Notes under the pieces: generated by a model
Told to the model about the DNA's origin: nothing
Databases searched by the model: none
What the model saw: the letters and a program-made list of their open reading frames with translations, nothing else
Position numbers and translations under genes: made by a program
From: Globodera rostochiensis
Lineage: Eukaryota > Nematoda > Chromadorea > Rhabditida > Heteroderidae
Direction of reading: 5' to 3'
Length of the DNA stretch: 64,000 bases
Assembly (NCBI GenBank): GCA_018350325.1
Contig: JAEVLN010000017.1
Span: forward strand, 1,574,666-1,638,665
In this document: piece after piece, positions 23,100-32,815 of the stretch
Layout: each line of letters begins with the position of its first letter
Position numbering within the stretch: the stretch's first letter is position 1

Positions 23100-23215
23100 T
23101 GTTCGTTAGGTTTAGGCCTAAGTCACCCTGGCTTGGGTTCGTTAGGCTTAGGCCTAAGCCACCCTGGTTTGGGTTCGTTAGGCTTAGGCCTAAGCCCTGG
23201 CTTGGGTTCGTTGTC
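23100..23215 (+). repeat. Telomere-like TTAGGC/GCCTAA palindromic cluster (copy 1)
   Basis: Three tandem blocks of about 37 bp each carry TTAGGCTTAGGCCTAAGCC. That is two nematode telomere hexamers followed at once by the reverse complement. Confidence 0.7.
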
Positions 23216-23455
23216 CGATTTTGATCATAAATGCATTTCGTTACTAAACTGCTTCTTATGGATTGAATATTTCTCCATTGCTACAAAAATACAATTTGTA
23301 AAAAGTAAAACGTTGAATTCTCAATTTTAAAAGTTCATGACAATGTTTTTGAAATTGGACCTTATTTGCTTTATTTCTAATTTAAGCGGAATCAAAATAC
23401 TGATCTGATTGCACGCGATTCCTGCATTTTTTTCAGAAAAAAATGCTGGCACTGA

Positions 23456-23650
23456 AGTGTACCGGCACTGATGGCACTGATGTGTACCGGCACTGATGGC
23501 ACTGAAGTGTACCGGCACTGATGGCACTGAAGTGTACCGGCACTGATGGCACTGAAGTGTACCGGCACTGATGGCACTGAAGTGTACCGGCACTGATGGC
23601 ACTGAAGTGTACCGGCACTGAATTGTGCGTCTCTGAAGTGTGGGCACTGA
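23456..23650. repeat. 25-bp minisatellite (copy 1)
   Basis: The unit is TGGCACTGAAGTGTACCGGCACTGA, repeated about seven times. Reading frames through it are repeats only; I do not call a gene. Confidence 0.85.
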
Positions 23651-24107
23651 AACGATCGCCGCCGCCCTAATAGGAAACATAAAAACAACGAAAAACCACT
23701 AGCCAACAATTATTTAGTGGATTCTTGTCGAAAATCATTTGATGATGCCATCTTTAGGGTGAAAATTCAACTGGAAGACACCCAAAAGTTATGTATAAAA
23801 ATGGGTGTGGACCAAACAATATTTGGTCAAAACTTTTGGGTTTTGGTTTTTTTGGGTTTTACTCCGAGAATGTTTTTTCAACTTTCCGAAAATGCCGCGC
23901 CGCATTTTTAAATCAATATATTGGCACTTTTTTGGGGTTTTTGGTCAATTAAGTCAATATCTCACGGTTTTTAGTCAATATAAATGCGGTCTCGAATCTA
24001 AAATTCTGATCATATATACCATTTTAAATCATTACAATTTCTGAACCATCTGCATTCCAGAACTTTTGGCACAACAATTGCAATTCTGGTTCTTTATCGC
24101 TACATAT

Positions 24108-24404
24108 TAGTGTTCGGCACGGTACGGTATTACCGCGGTAATTTTAGGTATTACTGCGGTAATTTTTTTGTTAATACGGATTTGGTATACCGACCGAGAA
24201 AAATGTTGGGATTTCGGTATTTTTTTTCGGTAACGGTAATTTACCGAATTACCGTGTTACCGCTGTAAAACGGTAATTACCGAAGTAATTTACCGTTAAC
24301 GATTACGGACCAAACATTTTTTTAAGATTTTGGTATTTTTCGGTCACGGTAATTTACCGAATTACCGTTACCGATTACCGAAAAACCCAATTTGCCGTAC
24401 ACTA
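24108..24404. mobile_element. MITE of 297 bp, exact 8-bp target duplication (copy 1)
   Basis: The ends TAGTGTTCGGCA and TGCCGTACACTA are inverted. Both flanks are CTACATAT (24100-24107 and 24405-24412). The interior is full of GGTAATTTACCGAATTACCG-type palindromic words. The paralogous repeat at 11700-11945 lacks it. Confidence 0.9.
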
Positions 24405-24606
24405 CTACATATGGCCCGATATTTTGAAATTGCTCGAATTCTAATACCGCATACGTGTAACGAAAACGGATCAGAGTGGAAGCAATATTCGATACATTAT
24501 TCGACCAACCAGAATTATACAGACAAAGACCCAGAATTGTATACGGTTCAATTAGCAATATTCAACAACCATCCGGTGCTACCAGTAAAGAATAGGCAAA
24601 AGGGTA

Positions 24607-24678
24607 ACCCCGGGTGGGACTCGAACCCACGACAACCACCCAATCCATGAGCAGCTCTTCCAACTGAGCTACCGGGGC
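24607..24678 (-). tRNA. tRNA-like sequence, possible tRNA-Ser(GGA) pseudogene or SINE head (copy 1)
   Basis: On the minus strand the 7-bp acceptor stem is GCCCCGG/CCGGGGT. A-box TAGCTCAGTTGGAAGAGC and B-box GGTTCGAGTCC are both intact. The T-stem GTGGG/CCCAC pairs. The anticodon stem is weak (three G-U pairs) with loop ATGGATT, giving GGA after U33. A serine tRNA should have a long variable arm, and this one does not. I therefore favour a tRNA-derived repeat over a working tRNA. Confidence 0.5.
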
Positions 24679-25038
24679 GTCCCATTTGCCTTCATCTTTA
24701 TGGGTGATCTTTTTCCGCGCCCTAGGCGTTTTAACCATCCACTTTCAACCAGCGGAACACTCACATCCTTACACCATCAAGATTTTGAATTGAAGCAATA
24801 TCAAGATCAAAACAAAATTTCGGTCAGGCTAAACTTTGTTTTTTTCACAGAAAGTTCATAATATATGCATAACAAATAGGCTTCATTTAAAAAAATAAGC
24901 TGAATTAAGAAATACAAAGAAATATTTAACAATTATATAATAGATGCCAAATTAAAATCCAGTTTTTTTAAAGAAAATAAAAATGTTTAGATATTAGAAC
25001 AAAGTTAAAAGCAAATTAAGGATAATTAAGGCTACTAA

Positions 25039-25892
25039 TTAATGACGTCCGGGAGGATTAAATAAATAATTGGTCATGGTACAATGGAATTCGGGGATTA
25101 GCATTTGCGCGGTTTTTGTATCCCCCCCAATACGCGCAACCATAGCATTTACGCGAATCATCAGCCTCAAAATATCATCGTCCGCGGCATGCTCCGCAAA
25201 AACGGCCGCTAGGCTCTGGATGAACCTGGTGCCGAGTGTCAAGTTGCGCAGTGACAAGTAGTTGGGGGCGGTCGACAAGGCTATCAGGTAGTCCTTGTTG
25301 ATCGTCTCTCTCAGCACAGGCCTTTGGCAAGAGCCGTCCCTCCGCTGCGGCAAGCTATCTCTCCGCGTAGATGCCCCGGGCCTATCATCTTGGGTGTGGT
25401 GCTCGGGAACCCATGATATTCATTAGCTTAAATAAATTGACATTTTTTTCTTTATTTTTCCATTTTTTAGTTTGCTATTTCCATTTTTGCAATTCTTTTT
25501 TAGTTATCGCAAATCTGGCTCTTATTTTTTCAAGTGCTACAATAGAAAATTTTGAGAAAAGACGAATTGGCTAACTTCCGCCAACAAGCTGGCATTTTGG
25601 CTTATTTGCATTTTGTCCTGACTTTCTACTTTATGCATATATTTGATTAAAACAAATTTTTTTAGCCAGCCAAGCTTAAAAAAACTTACGTCTCCTACAC
25701 GCTTGAATAATGAACTGAAATTTAAAAATAATAATATTAATAAAAAAATTGATTACCATTTTCGGTTTGCCATTCAAATTTGGGCAATTTCGCGAATTGA
25801 GCCTTGCCACGAACTTGTGAAGGTTTACTGTACGGCCGTCTGTGCCGTACAGTAAATCGTACTCGCCATGTGTCATAACCACACACACGGCA
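25039..25892 (-). pseudogene. Truncated caspase copy: p20 C-terminal part and p10 only
   Basis: The exons are 25757-25892 (catalytic His, MTHGEYDLLYGTDGR), 25690-25714 (catalytic Cys, IIQAC) and 25039 to about 25424 (p10: LIALSTAPNYLSLRNLT, FIQSLAAVFAEHA). They are the same as in the copy at 28282. The 5' p20 exon is absent because the duplication border lies inside the gene. The coding sequence is undamaged, so it could still serve as an alternative 3' end of transcripts that start at 30 kb. Alone it cannot make a full caspase. Confidence 0.8.
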
Positions 25893-26289
25893 CTTAAAGT
25901 ATAATAAGTATAATTTTTAAGAAGTAAGAGAGGAACACCCCTTACTGTAAGTATACTGATCATTTTCAAACTATGACTATTGAATAGAGCATTCTCCATT
26001 TACTCTTAATTATTTTTTCTTCTTATTAAAGTAAAACTTTTTAATAATTTCTTCTAGTTTTTTTTTGAGAAACCACGAACTTAAAAATTTTAAGTTAAAG
26101 CGACTTTGTGCCAAAAAACGAATGGAAAAACATAATTTTCGAGAAATTGATTCGGCAGTTAGTGTATAATATTTTTCACATTTTTGCCTACCGAAAGGTT
26201 TTTCCCGCGTTGCCCAATAATATTTTTAAATACACCAACTCGTTTTTTAATCAACTCGTTTTTATCCTTAAATTTCAAAAGAGTTTAGG

Positions 26290-26405
26290 TGTTCGTTAGG
26301 TTTAGGCCTAAGTCACCCTGGCTTGGGTTCGTTAGGCTTAGGCCTAAGCCACCCTGGTTTGGGTTCGTTAGGCTTAGGCCTAAGCCCTGGCTTGGGTTCG
26401 TTGTC
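26290..26405 (+). repeat. Telomere-like TTAGGC/GCCTAA palindromic cluster (copy 2)
   Basis: This is identical to 23100-23215 and belongs to duplication unit 2. Confidence 0.7.
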
Positions 26406-26635
26406 CGATTTTGATCATAAATGCATTTCGTTACTAAACTGCTTCTTATGGATTGAATATTTCTCCATTGCTACAAAAATACAATTTGTAAAAAGTAAAA
26501 CGTTGAATTCTCAATTTTAAAAGTTCATGACAATGTTTTTGAAATTGGACCTTATTTGCTTTATTTCTAATTTAAGCGGAATCAAAATACTGATCTGATT
26601 GCACGCGATTCCTGCATTTTTTTCAGAAAAAAATG

Positions 26636-26880
26636 CTGGCACTGAAGTGTACCGGCACTGATGGCACTGATGTGTACCGGCACTGATGGCACTGAAGTGT
26701 ACCGGCACTGATGGCACTGAAGTGTACCGGCACTGATGGCACTGAAGTGTACCGGCACTGATGGCACTGAAGTGTACCGGCACTGATGGCACTGAAGTGT
26801 ACCGGCACTGATGGCACTGAAGTGTACCGGCACTGATGGCACTGAAGTGTACCGGCACTGAATTGTGCGTCTCTGAAGTG
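26636..26880. repeat. 25-bp minisatellite (copy 2, two units longer)
   Basis: It has the same unit as 23456-23650 with two extra copies. This accounts for 50 of the 53 bases of length difference between the duplication units. Confidence 0.85.
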
Positions 26881-27347
26881 TGGGCACTGAAACGATCGCC
26901 GCCGCCCTAATAGGAAACATAAAAACAACGAAAAACCACTAGCCAACAATTATTTAGTGGATTCTTGTCGAAAATCATTTGATGATGCCATCTTTAGGGT
27001 GAAAATTCAACTGGAAGACACCCAAAAGTTATGTATAAAAATGGGTGTGGACCAAACAATATTTGGTCAAAACTTTTGGGTTTTGGTTTTTTTGGGTTTT
27101 ACTCCGAGAATGTTTTTTCAACTTTCCGAAAATGCCGCGCCGTATTTTTAAATCAATATATTGGCACTTTTTTGGGGTTTTTGGTCAATTAAGCCAATAT
27201 CTCACGGTTTTTAGTCAATATAAATGCGGTCTCGAATCTAAAATTCTGATCATATATACCATTTTAAATCATTACAATTTCTGAACCATCTGCATTCCAG
27301 AACTTTTGGCACAACAATTGCAATTCTGGTTCTTTATCGCTACATAT

Positions 27348-27644
27348 TAGTGTTCGGCACGGTACGGTATTACCGCGGTAATTTTAGGTATTACTGCGGT
27401 AATTTTTTTGTTAATACGGATTTGGTATACCGACCGAGAAAAATGTTGGGATTTCGGTATTTTTTTTCGGTAACGGTAATTTACCGAATTACCGTGTTAC
27501 CGCTGTAAAACGGTAATTACCGAAGTAATTTACCGTTAACGATTACGGACCAAACATTTTTTTAAGATTTTGGTATTTTTCGGTCACGGTAATTTACCGA
27601 ATTACCGTTACCGATTACCGAAAAACCCAATTTGCCGTACACTA
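27348..27644. mobile_element. MITE of 297 bp (copy 2, from the tandem duplication)
   Basis: This is the same element and flanks as 24108-24404, shifted by 3240 bases. It was duplicated with the unit, not inserted separately. Confidence 0.9.
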
Positions 27645-27846
27645 CTACATATGGCCCGATATTTTGAAATTGCTCGAATTCTAATACCGCATACGTGTAA
27701 CGAAAACGGATCAGAGTGGAAGCAATATTCGATACATTATTCGACCAACCAGAATTATACAGACAAAGACCCAGAATTGTATACGGTTCAATTAGCAATA
27801 TTCAACAACCATCCGGTGCTACCAGTAAAGAATAGGCAAAAGGGTA

Positions 27847-27918
27847 ACCCCGGGTGGGACTCGAACCCACGACAACCACCCAATCCATGAGCAGCTCTTC
27901 CAACTGAGCTACCGGGGC
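27847..27918 (-). tRNA. tRNA-like sequence (copy 2)
   Basis: This is identical to 24607-24678 and carried by duplication unit 2. Confidence 0.5.
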
Positions 27919-28281
27919 GTCCCATTTGCCTTCATCTTTATGGGTGATCTTTTTCCGCGCCCTAGGCGTTTTAACCATCCACTTTCAACCAGCGGAACAC
28001 TCACATCCTTACACCATCAAGATTTTGAATTGAAGCAATATCAAGATCAAAACAAAATTTCGGTCAGGCTAAACTTTGTTTTTTTCACAGAAAGTTCATA
28101 ATATATGCATAACAAATAGGCTTCATTTAAAAAAATAAGCTGAATTAAGAAATACAAAGAAATATTTAACAATTATATAATAGATGCCAAATTAAAATCC
28201 AGTTTTTTTTTTAAAGAAAATAAAAATGTTTAGATATTAGAACAAAGTTAAAAGCAAATTAAGGATAATTAAGGCTACTAA

Positions 28282-30060
28282 TTAATGACGTCCGGGAGGA
28301 TTAAATAAATAATTGGTCATGGTACAATGGAATTCGGGGATTAGCATTTGCGCGGTTTTTGTATCCCCCCCAATACGCGCAACCATAGCATTTACGCGAA
28401 TCATCAGCCTCAAAATATCATCGTCCGCGGCATGCTCCGCAAAAACGGCCGCTAGGCTCTGGATGAACCTGGTGCCGAGTGTCAAGTTGCGCAGTGACAA
28501 GTAGTTGGGGGCGGTCGACAAGGCTATCAGGTAGTCCTTGTTGATCGTCTCTCTCAGCACAGGCCTTTGGCAAGAGCCGTCCCTCCGCTGCGGCAAGCTA
28601 TCTCTCCGCGTAGATGCCCCGGGCCTATCATCTTGGGTGTGGTGCTCGGGAACCCATGATATTCATTAGCTTAAATAAATTGACATTTTTTTCTTTATTT
28701 TTCCATTTTTTAGTTTGCTATTTCCATTTTTGCAATTCTTTTTTAGTTATCGCAAATCTGGCTCTTATTTTTTCAAGTGCTACAATAGAAAATTTTGAGA
28801 AAAGACGAATTGGCTAACTTCCGCCAACAAGCTGGCATTTTGGCTTATTTGCATTTTGTCCTGACTTTCTACTTTATGCATATATTTGATTAAAACAAAT
28901 TTTTTTAGCCAGCCAAGCTTAAAAAAACTTACGTCTCCTACACGCTTGAATAATGAACTGAAATTTAAAAATAATAATATTAATAAAAAAATTGATTACC
29001 ATTTTCGGTTTGCCATTCAAATTTGGGCAATTTCGCGAATTGAGCCTTGCCACGAACTTGTGAAGGTTTACTGTACGGCCGTCTGTGCCGTACAGTAAAT
29101 CGTACTCGCCATGTGTCATAACCACACACACGGCACTTAAAGTATAATAAGTATAATTTTTAAGAAGTAAGAGAGGAACACCCCTTACTGTAAGTATACT
29201 GATCATTTTCAAACTATGACTATTGAATAGAGCATTCTCCATTTACTCTTAATTATTTTTTCTTCTTATTAAAGTAAAACTTTTTAATAATTTCTTCTAG
29301 TTTTTTTTTGAGAAACCACGAACTTAAAAATTTTAAGTTAAAGCGACTTTGTGCCAAAAAACGAATGGAAAAACATAATTTTCGAGAAATTGATTCGGCC
29401 GAAATAAGGTTAAGAAGTTCGGAATAAATTGCCCCCGAAAACCCCAAGAAATTCGGGGGCGTAGAATCGTAATCTGAGCGCCATTTCATTAATGTTGGCC
29501 GGTCCTTTTTTGGATGATTTTGGAGAAGACTGTAAGAATCATTGGCAAACGGCAAAGTAGGGGACCCGTATTCGAACATTTTTGATGAGAGATCTGTCCT
29601 TTTTTAAAGATTTCTTTTTTTTGGGTATCCCCTCCACCTGTGGGCGGGCTTGCTCGCGCCTGCCGGCAAATTCATCCATGAATTCCATCATATGCCGCAT
29701 TGAGTAATTTTCCTTTCGCCGTTAGAAAAAATACCCGCGCTGTCACATTGCGCCTGTAGCCCACCTGGTACCCCAGGCCTCTCAGCAGCTGGCACATCAC
29801 ATTGAAATCGGATTGCGACCCATCCCGTCGTGGCAGGTCGTCGAACAAAGAGTTTTCGATGATCATTGCAATCCCTCGAGGCGCTGAAGTGTTCTCATAC
29901 ACCTTTAAAATTTTTTTGTACAAGTTTTGTTGTTAATTTTCTTAATTGTTTTTCTTCCAAATCTTTCCCCCACCCTTTTCGAAAAAGCTTACTTACCAAC
30001 TTCCCAGGTGGCTCATTTTCCGCCCGTCGCACAACCAGACGTTTAATGCAGTGAAACTCA
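28282..30060 (-). CDS. Caspase (cysteine protease of apoptosis), 5' end unresolved
   Basis: Exons in order: about 29987-30060 (AENEPPGKL), about 29680-29903 (VYENTSAPRGIAMIIENSLF; N-terminal p20 strand), 29000-29135 (His-Gly: VVMTHGEYD), 28933-28957 (a 25-nt exon with IIQAC), and 28282 to about 28667 (interdomain linker plus p10). The p10 follows CED-3/caspase-3 types: SLRNLT for S/WRN, then FIQSLAAVFAEHA and a C-terminal FNPP. The active-site loop reads QACRR where QACRG is usual. After NVTAR in the p20 exon the homologous frame (MRHMMEFMDEF) resumes only if about 22 bases are skipped, so there is either a very short intron or a frameshift. No CARD was found. The role would be cell-death proteolysis in the cytosol if functional. 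Confidence 0.78.
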
Positions 30061-31208
30061 CGCTTTTTTGGACCGCAGCTCGAGACCGAGCTTTTGGGCC
30101 TCTTTTTTTCCCCTTTTCATGAGAAACATCGCGACGTGGCATTTTTAGTCAATTTGAATCATTTTTTTTGCCTGGAAATGAAAAAATATGAGGGCAGAAA
30201 ACGGCACAATTGCCGATTGTGATAAATATGATTAGTGACAACTGACATTATGCGTAGGTACATATTTTATTTGCATTTAATGTACTCGTTTGGGATCCCA
30301 AAATCTTTTTTAGTGTTGATGTACTTTTTTCAGGGATATACCATTTTTCTCCCCTAAAATTGCTGTTGTACGTGTTTGTCAAGGAATACGGTAACTTTCT
30401 TCACGCTTGGCAGTCAAATTTTGAAGTCAAACAAGAATTTTAGGTTGGCAACGCGATCATGCAAATATACACCGAGTAGACAGACGGAGTGTAAAATGCA
30501 GGACCGGCACACATTTGTGCCAAAAGTGAGTGGTAAAATATTTTAAAAATATGTTAAAATAATTTGAGGTGCTTAAATTTAAATGAAACGCACTTTTTAA
30601 TAATTTTCTCTAGTCTTCTTTAGAGAAGATTTTTTATCTTTTTACATATTTTAATGCGTAAATGTTCTGAAGAAACGGGCCAAAAAGTGCCACCCATCTC
30701 CAAATTCACCCAGATTTTACGTGAACATATGTATGTTTGCATTGTTTAACACGGGCGGATAAAAAGGCCTTATACGTTGGACCAAAAATCCATAAAAATT
30801 CAAATCTGCTCAACTTTGATTCTGATCAAGAAAAGACGACTACATCGATTTTGATCAGACACCTCGTTCATAGAGATCCGAAGACCCTAAAATACACTGA
30901 AAATGGGTGTAATTTGAGAAAAAATCCGAGGGCTTGAAAAAATTTTCTGGAAAAAACAATTTGAGGGATGAATAGCCCACGAAATTATCTATAAAAGCCA
31001 AGAAAACGCTAAGCTCTGCCACTTTTTTCCGATGAGCTACGGAAGGATGTGAATGATGAAAATGGGAGGAAATGATGTGAATTAAGGTAAGTGACCGCGT
31101 TAGGGATGTAAAATAGAAGAGAAAAAGGCCAGCCAGCAGCAGAAAAGAATGCACTGCGTCTTATTTTCAAATATATTAGTACTGTGACAATTTTTTATCG
31201 ATTTGACG

Positions 31209-31214
31209 CAACGG

Positions 31215-31254
<40 letters not shown>
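31209..31254. repeat. (ATA/TAA)n microsatellite
   Basis: About 15 uninterrupted trinucleotide units. Confidence 0.9.
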
Positions 31255-31256
<2 letters not shown>

Positions 31257-32534
31257 GGAGTGTCATAAGTACCGTTTCTGGGACAATTTTTCGATCCTTG
31301 TGAACAAACTTTTCTTTACCAATTACTGTAAAAATCATCAATTTCAGTCTTAACTCCATATCAAGCGCCGCCGAGAGGACTTTTAAAATTTAGTCTAGGG
31401 TTGAGAAAAAGACGTTTTAAACCGGGGGTACCGGTTTTCGATTAGGCCGGTTTTCCGTTTCAGGCCGACGCCTGGTTAACCAAAAAATATCCGTCGCATC
31501 CGTTGATTTTTGACTGCTGAAAAAAATTTGTTGAGGATTTTCTTAGATTGGTTTTCAAGACGCAGTTGATTAAGCGCAGATGGCCGAGTGGTTAAACTGT
31601 TAAATTATTGTTTTAGCCCCTCACGCAACATCATTTTTATTTTTTTAAATTAATTCTTTCTTTTTTAGTATTTTTGCAACTTTTTGAAAAAAATTAGACA
31701 TAAAAAATTTTTTTAAGCATTTACATAAATAATTAGTTCATTTTTAGAACGTTCAATTACCTAAAAATTGGAAGATTTTCTTAGCATAAATCGGTAAAAA
31801 TTCAATTTTTTCTCTCGACGGCGCCTATCGGCACCTAGTGTTTTAAATAATGCGGATATCCGCGGGCGGATGGATATCCGGATATGGGATTTTGAAACGT
31901 CACGGATATGGACGGATAACGGATATGAGATTTTGAGCACGGACGGATACGGATACAAAAATTCGTATCCGTGCACACCCCTGATAAAAACCATAAAATA
32001 GGGACTAAAAACTAGAGTTCGGACCAAAACCCAAAACCAAAAAATGTTTGGGTTGTTTTGTACAAAATATTGAACCTTTTGTACAAATATTGTTTGGTCA
32101 AAATTTGACCCAAAATTTTTAGCTGAAAAAACCCAAAAATTGTTTGTGGTTTTTTTTGTCATCGAAATTGATAAAAAATAAATTACTCAGTCGGTGGGGT
32201 CACTCAACTTTGAACAAAGTTATATATTCAGTAAATTGTTCAATCAAAAAACGAAATGAGTGAATTGTATACAATTAAAAAAAAATTTGGAAATTTAAAA
32301 AAGTTTTGGAATTGTTTACACACCATAAAGTTCAGAGAACGCTTGAAAAAACAATTAACGCAGCCGGGATCTGAACTCATTCGACCCACAATTCAACTCA
32401 CCCACCAATTCATCAGCACTTTCATCAACAGATTCCCATAAAATGCCATCATTAGGAATGTATTTTTTAAACCAAAAAACCGGGGGTACCGGTTTTCGGT
32501 TAGGCCGGTTTTACGCCACCGGTTCATAGATGCC

Positions 32535-32645
32535 CAAAGGGGAGGGTCGGCTCGAGCGCTGCGAAATTGACATTTGAGCGCCGGCGCTCAAATTACAGGT
32601 CAACTGAGCGCCAACCGTGTTTTTTTTTTGCGTGATTTTTCCAAT
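32535..32645 (+). repeat. Dispersed GAGCGCCGGCGCTC repeat, partial copy
   Basis: GGGTCGGCTCGAGCGCTGCGAAATTG, GAGCGCCGGCGCTCAAATTACA and CAACTGAGCGCCAACCGTG match 52240-52320. Confidence 0.7.
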
Positions 32646-32815
32646 AACCGACCGTGAACTACCTCCTAATTACAAATTTTAAAATTTTAATCAAAAATAA
32701 ATTTTAAAGAATAAATCGATTTTTTTACAAAACTTACTAAATTATTTGATAACATGAAAAAAAAAAACTACAAATTTTTGGTAAATATAATTGTTTGCAT
32801 AAATATCTATTCGTA

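Larger units (their letters stand above)
22966..26155. repeat. Tandem duplication, unit 1 (3190 bp)
   Basis: The unit runs from CAGTTAGTGTATAAT to GAGAAATTGATTCGG and is followed directly by unit 2 (26156-29398). I saw only a few substitutions (for example 23903 C/T and 23953 T/C), two extra 25-bp minisatellite units in unit 2, and a 3-base poly-T change. The unit contains a TTAGGC cluster, a minisatellite, a MITE, a tRNA-like sequence and the 3' exons of a caspase. Confidence 0.93.
26156..29398. repeat. Tandem duplication, unit 2 (3243 bp)
   Basis: This is a direct repeat of unit 1. Its right edge (TTGATTCGG|CCGAAATAAGG) continues into the unique sequence that holds the 5' exons of the caspase gene, so this copy is the one in its ancestral place. 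Confidence 0.93.
30130..32810. other. Intergenic repeat-rich stretch, no gene seen
   Basis: It holds a (TAA)n microsatellite at 31209-31254 and a GGATATCC-rich palindromic block at 31850-31975. Also present are a GGCGCCTATCGGCACC word at 31817-31835, two ACCGGGGGTACCGGTTTTCG blocks (31420 and 32478), and a copy of the GAGCGCCGGCGCTC repeat at 32535-32640. A tRNA A-box-like GGCCGAGTGGTTAAAC at 31580 has no B-box. Confidence 0.55.

Noticed and set aside
23327..23709. Repeat-encoded frames such as SAGTLQCHQCRYTSVP (and the copy at 26517-26949)
   Set aside because: They are translations of a 25-bp minisatellite; all three frames are open and nothing upstream looks like a gene.
24330..24650. 106-codon plus-strand frame ending in GNPGWDSNPRQPPNP
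   Set aside because: It translates a MITE and the reverse complement of a tRNA-like sequence; the ending is the usual false peptide from tRNA B-box antisense.
31209..31254. Possible CRISPR-like or regulatory repeat
   Set aside because: Plain trinucleotide microsatellite; no spacers, and the genome is eukaryotic.
31575..31600. tRNA A-box-like GGCCGAGTGGTTAAAC (also 9020 and 57305)
   Set aside because: No B-box or pairing stems at the right distance.
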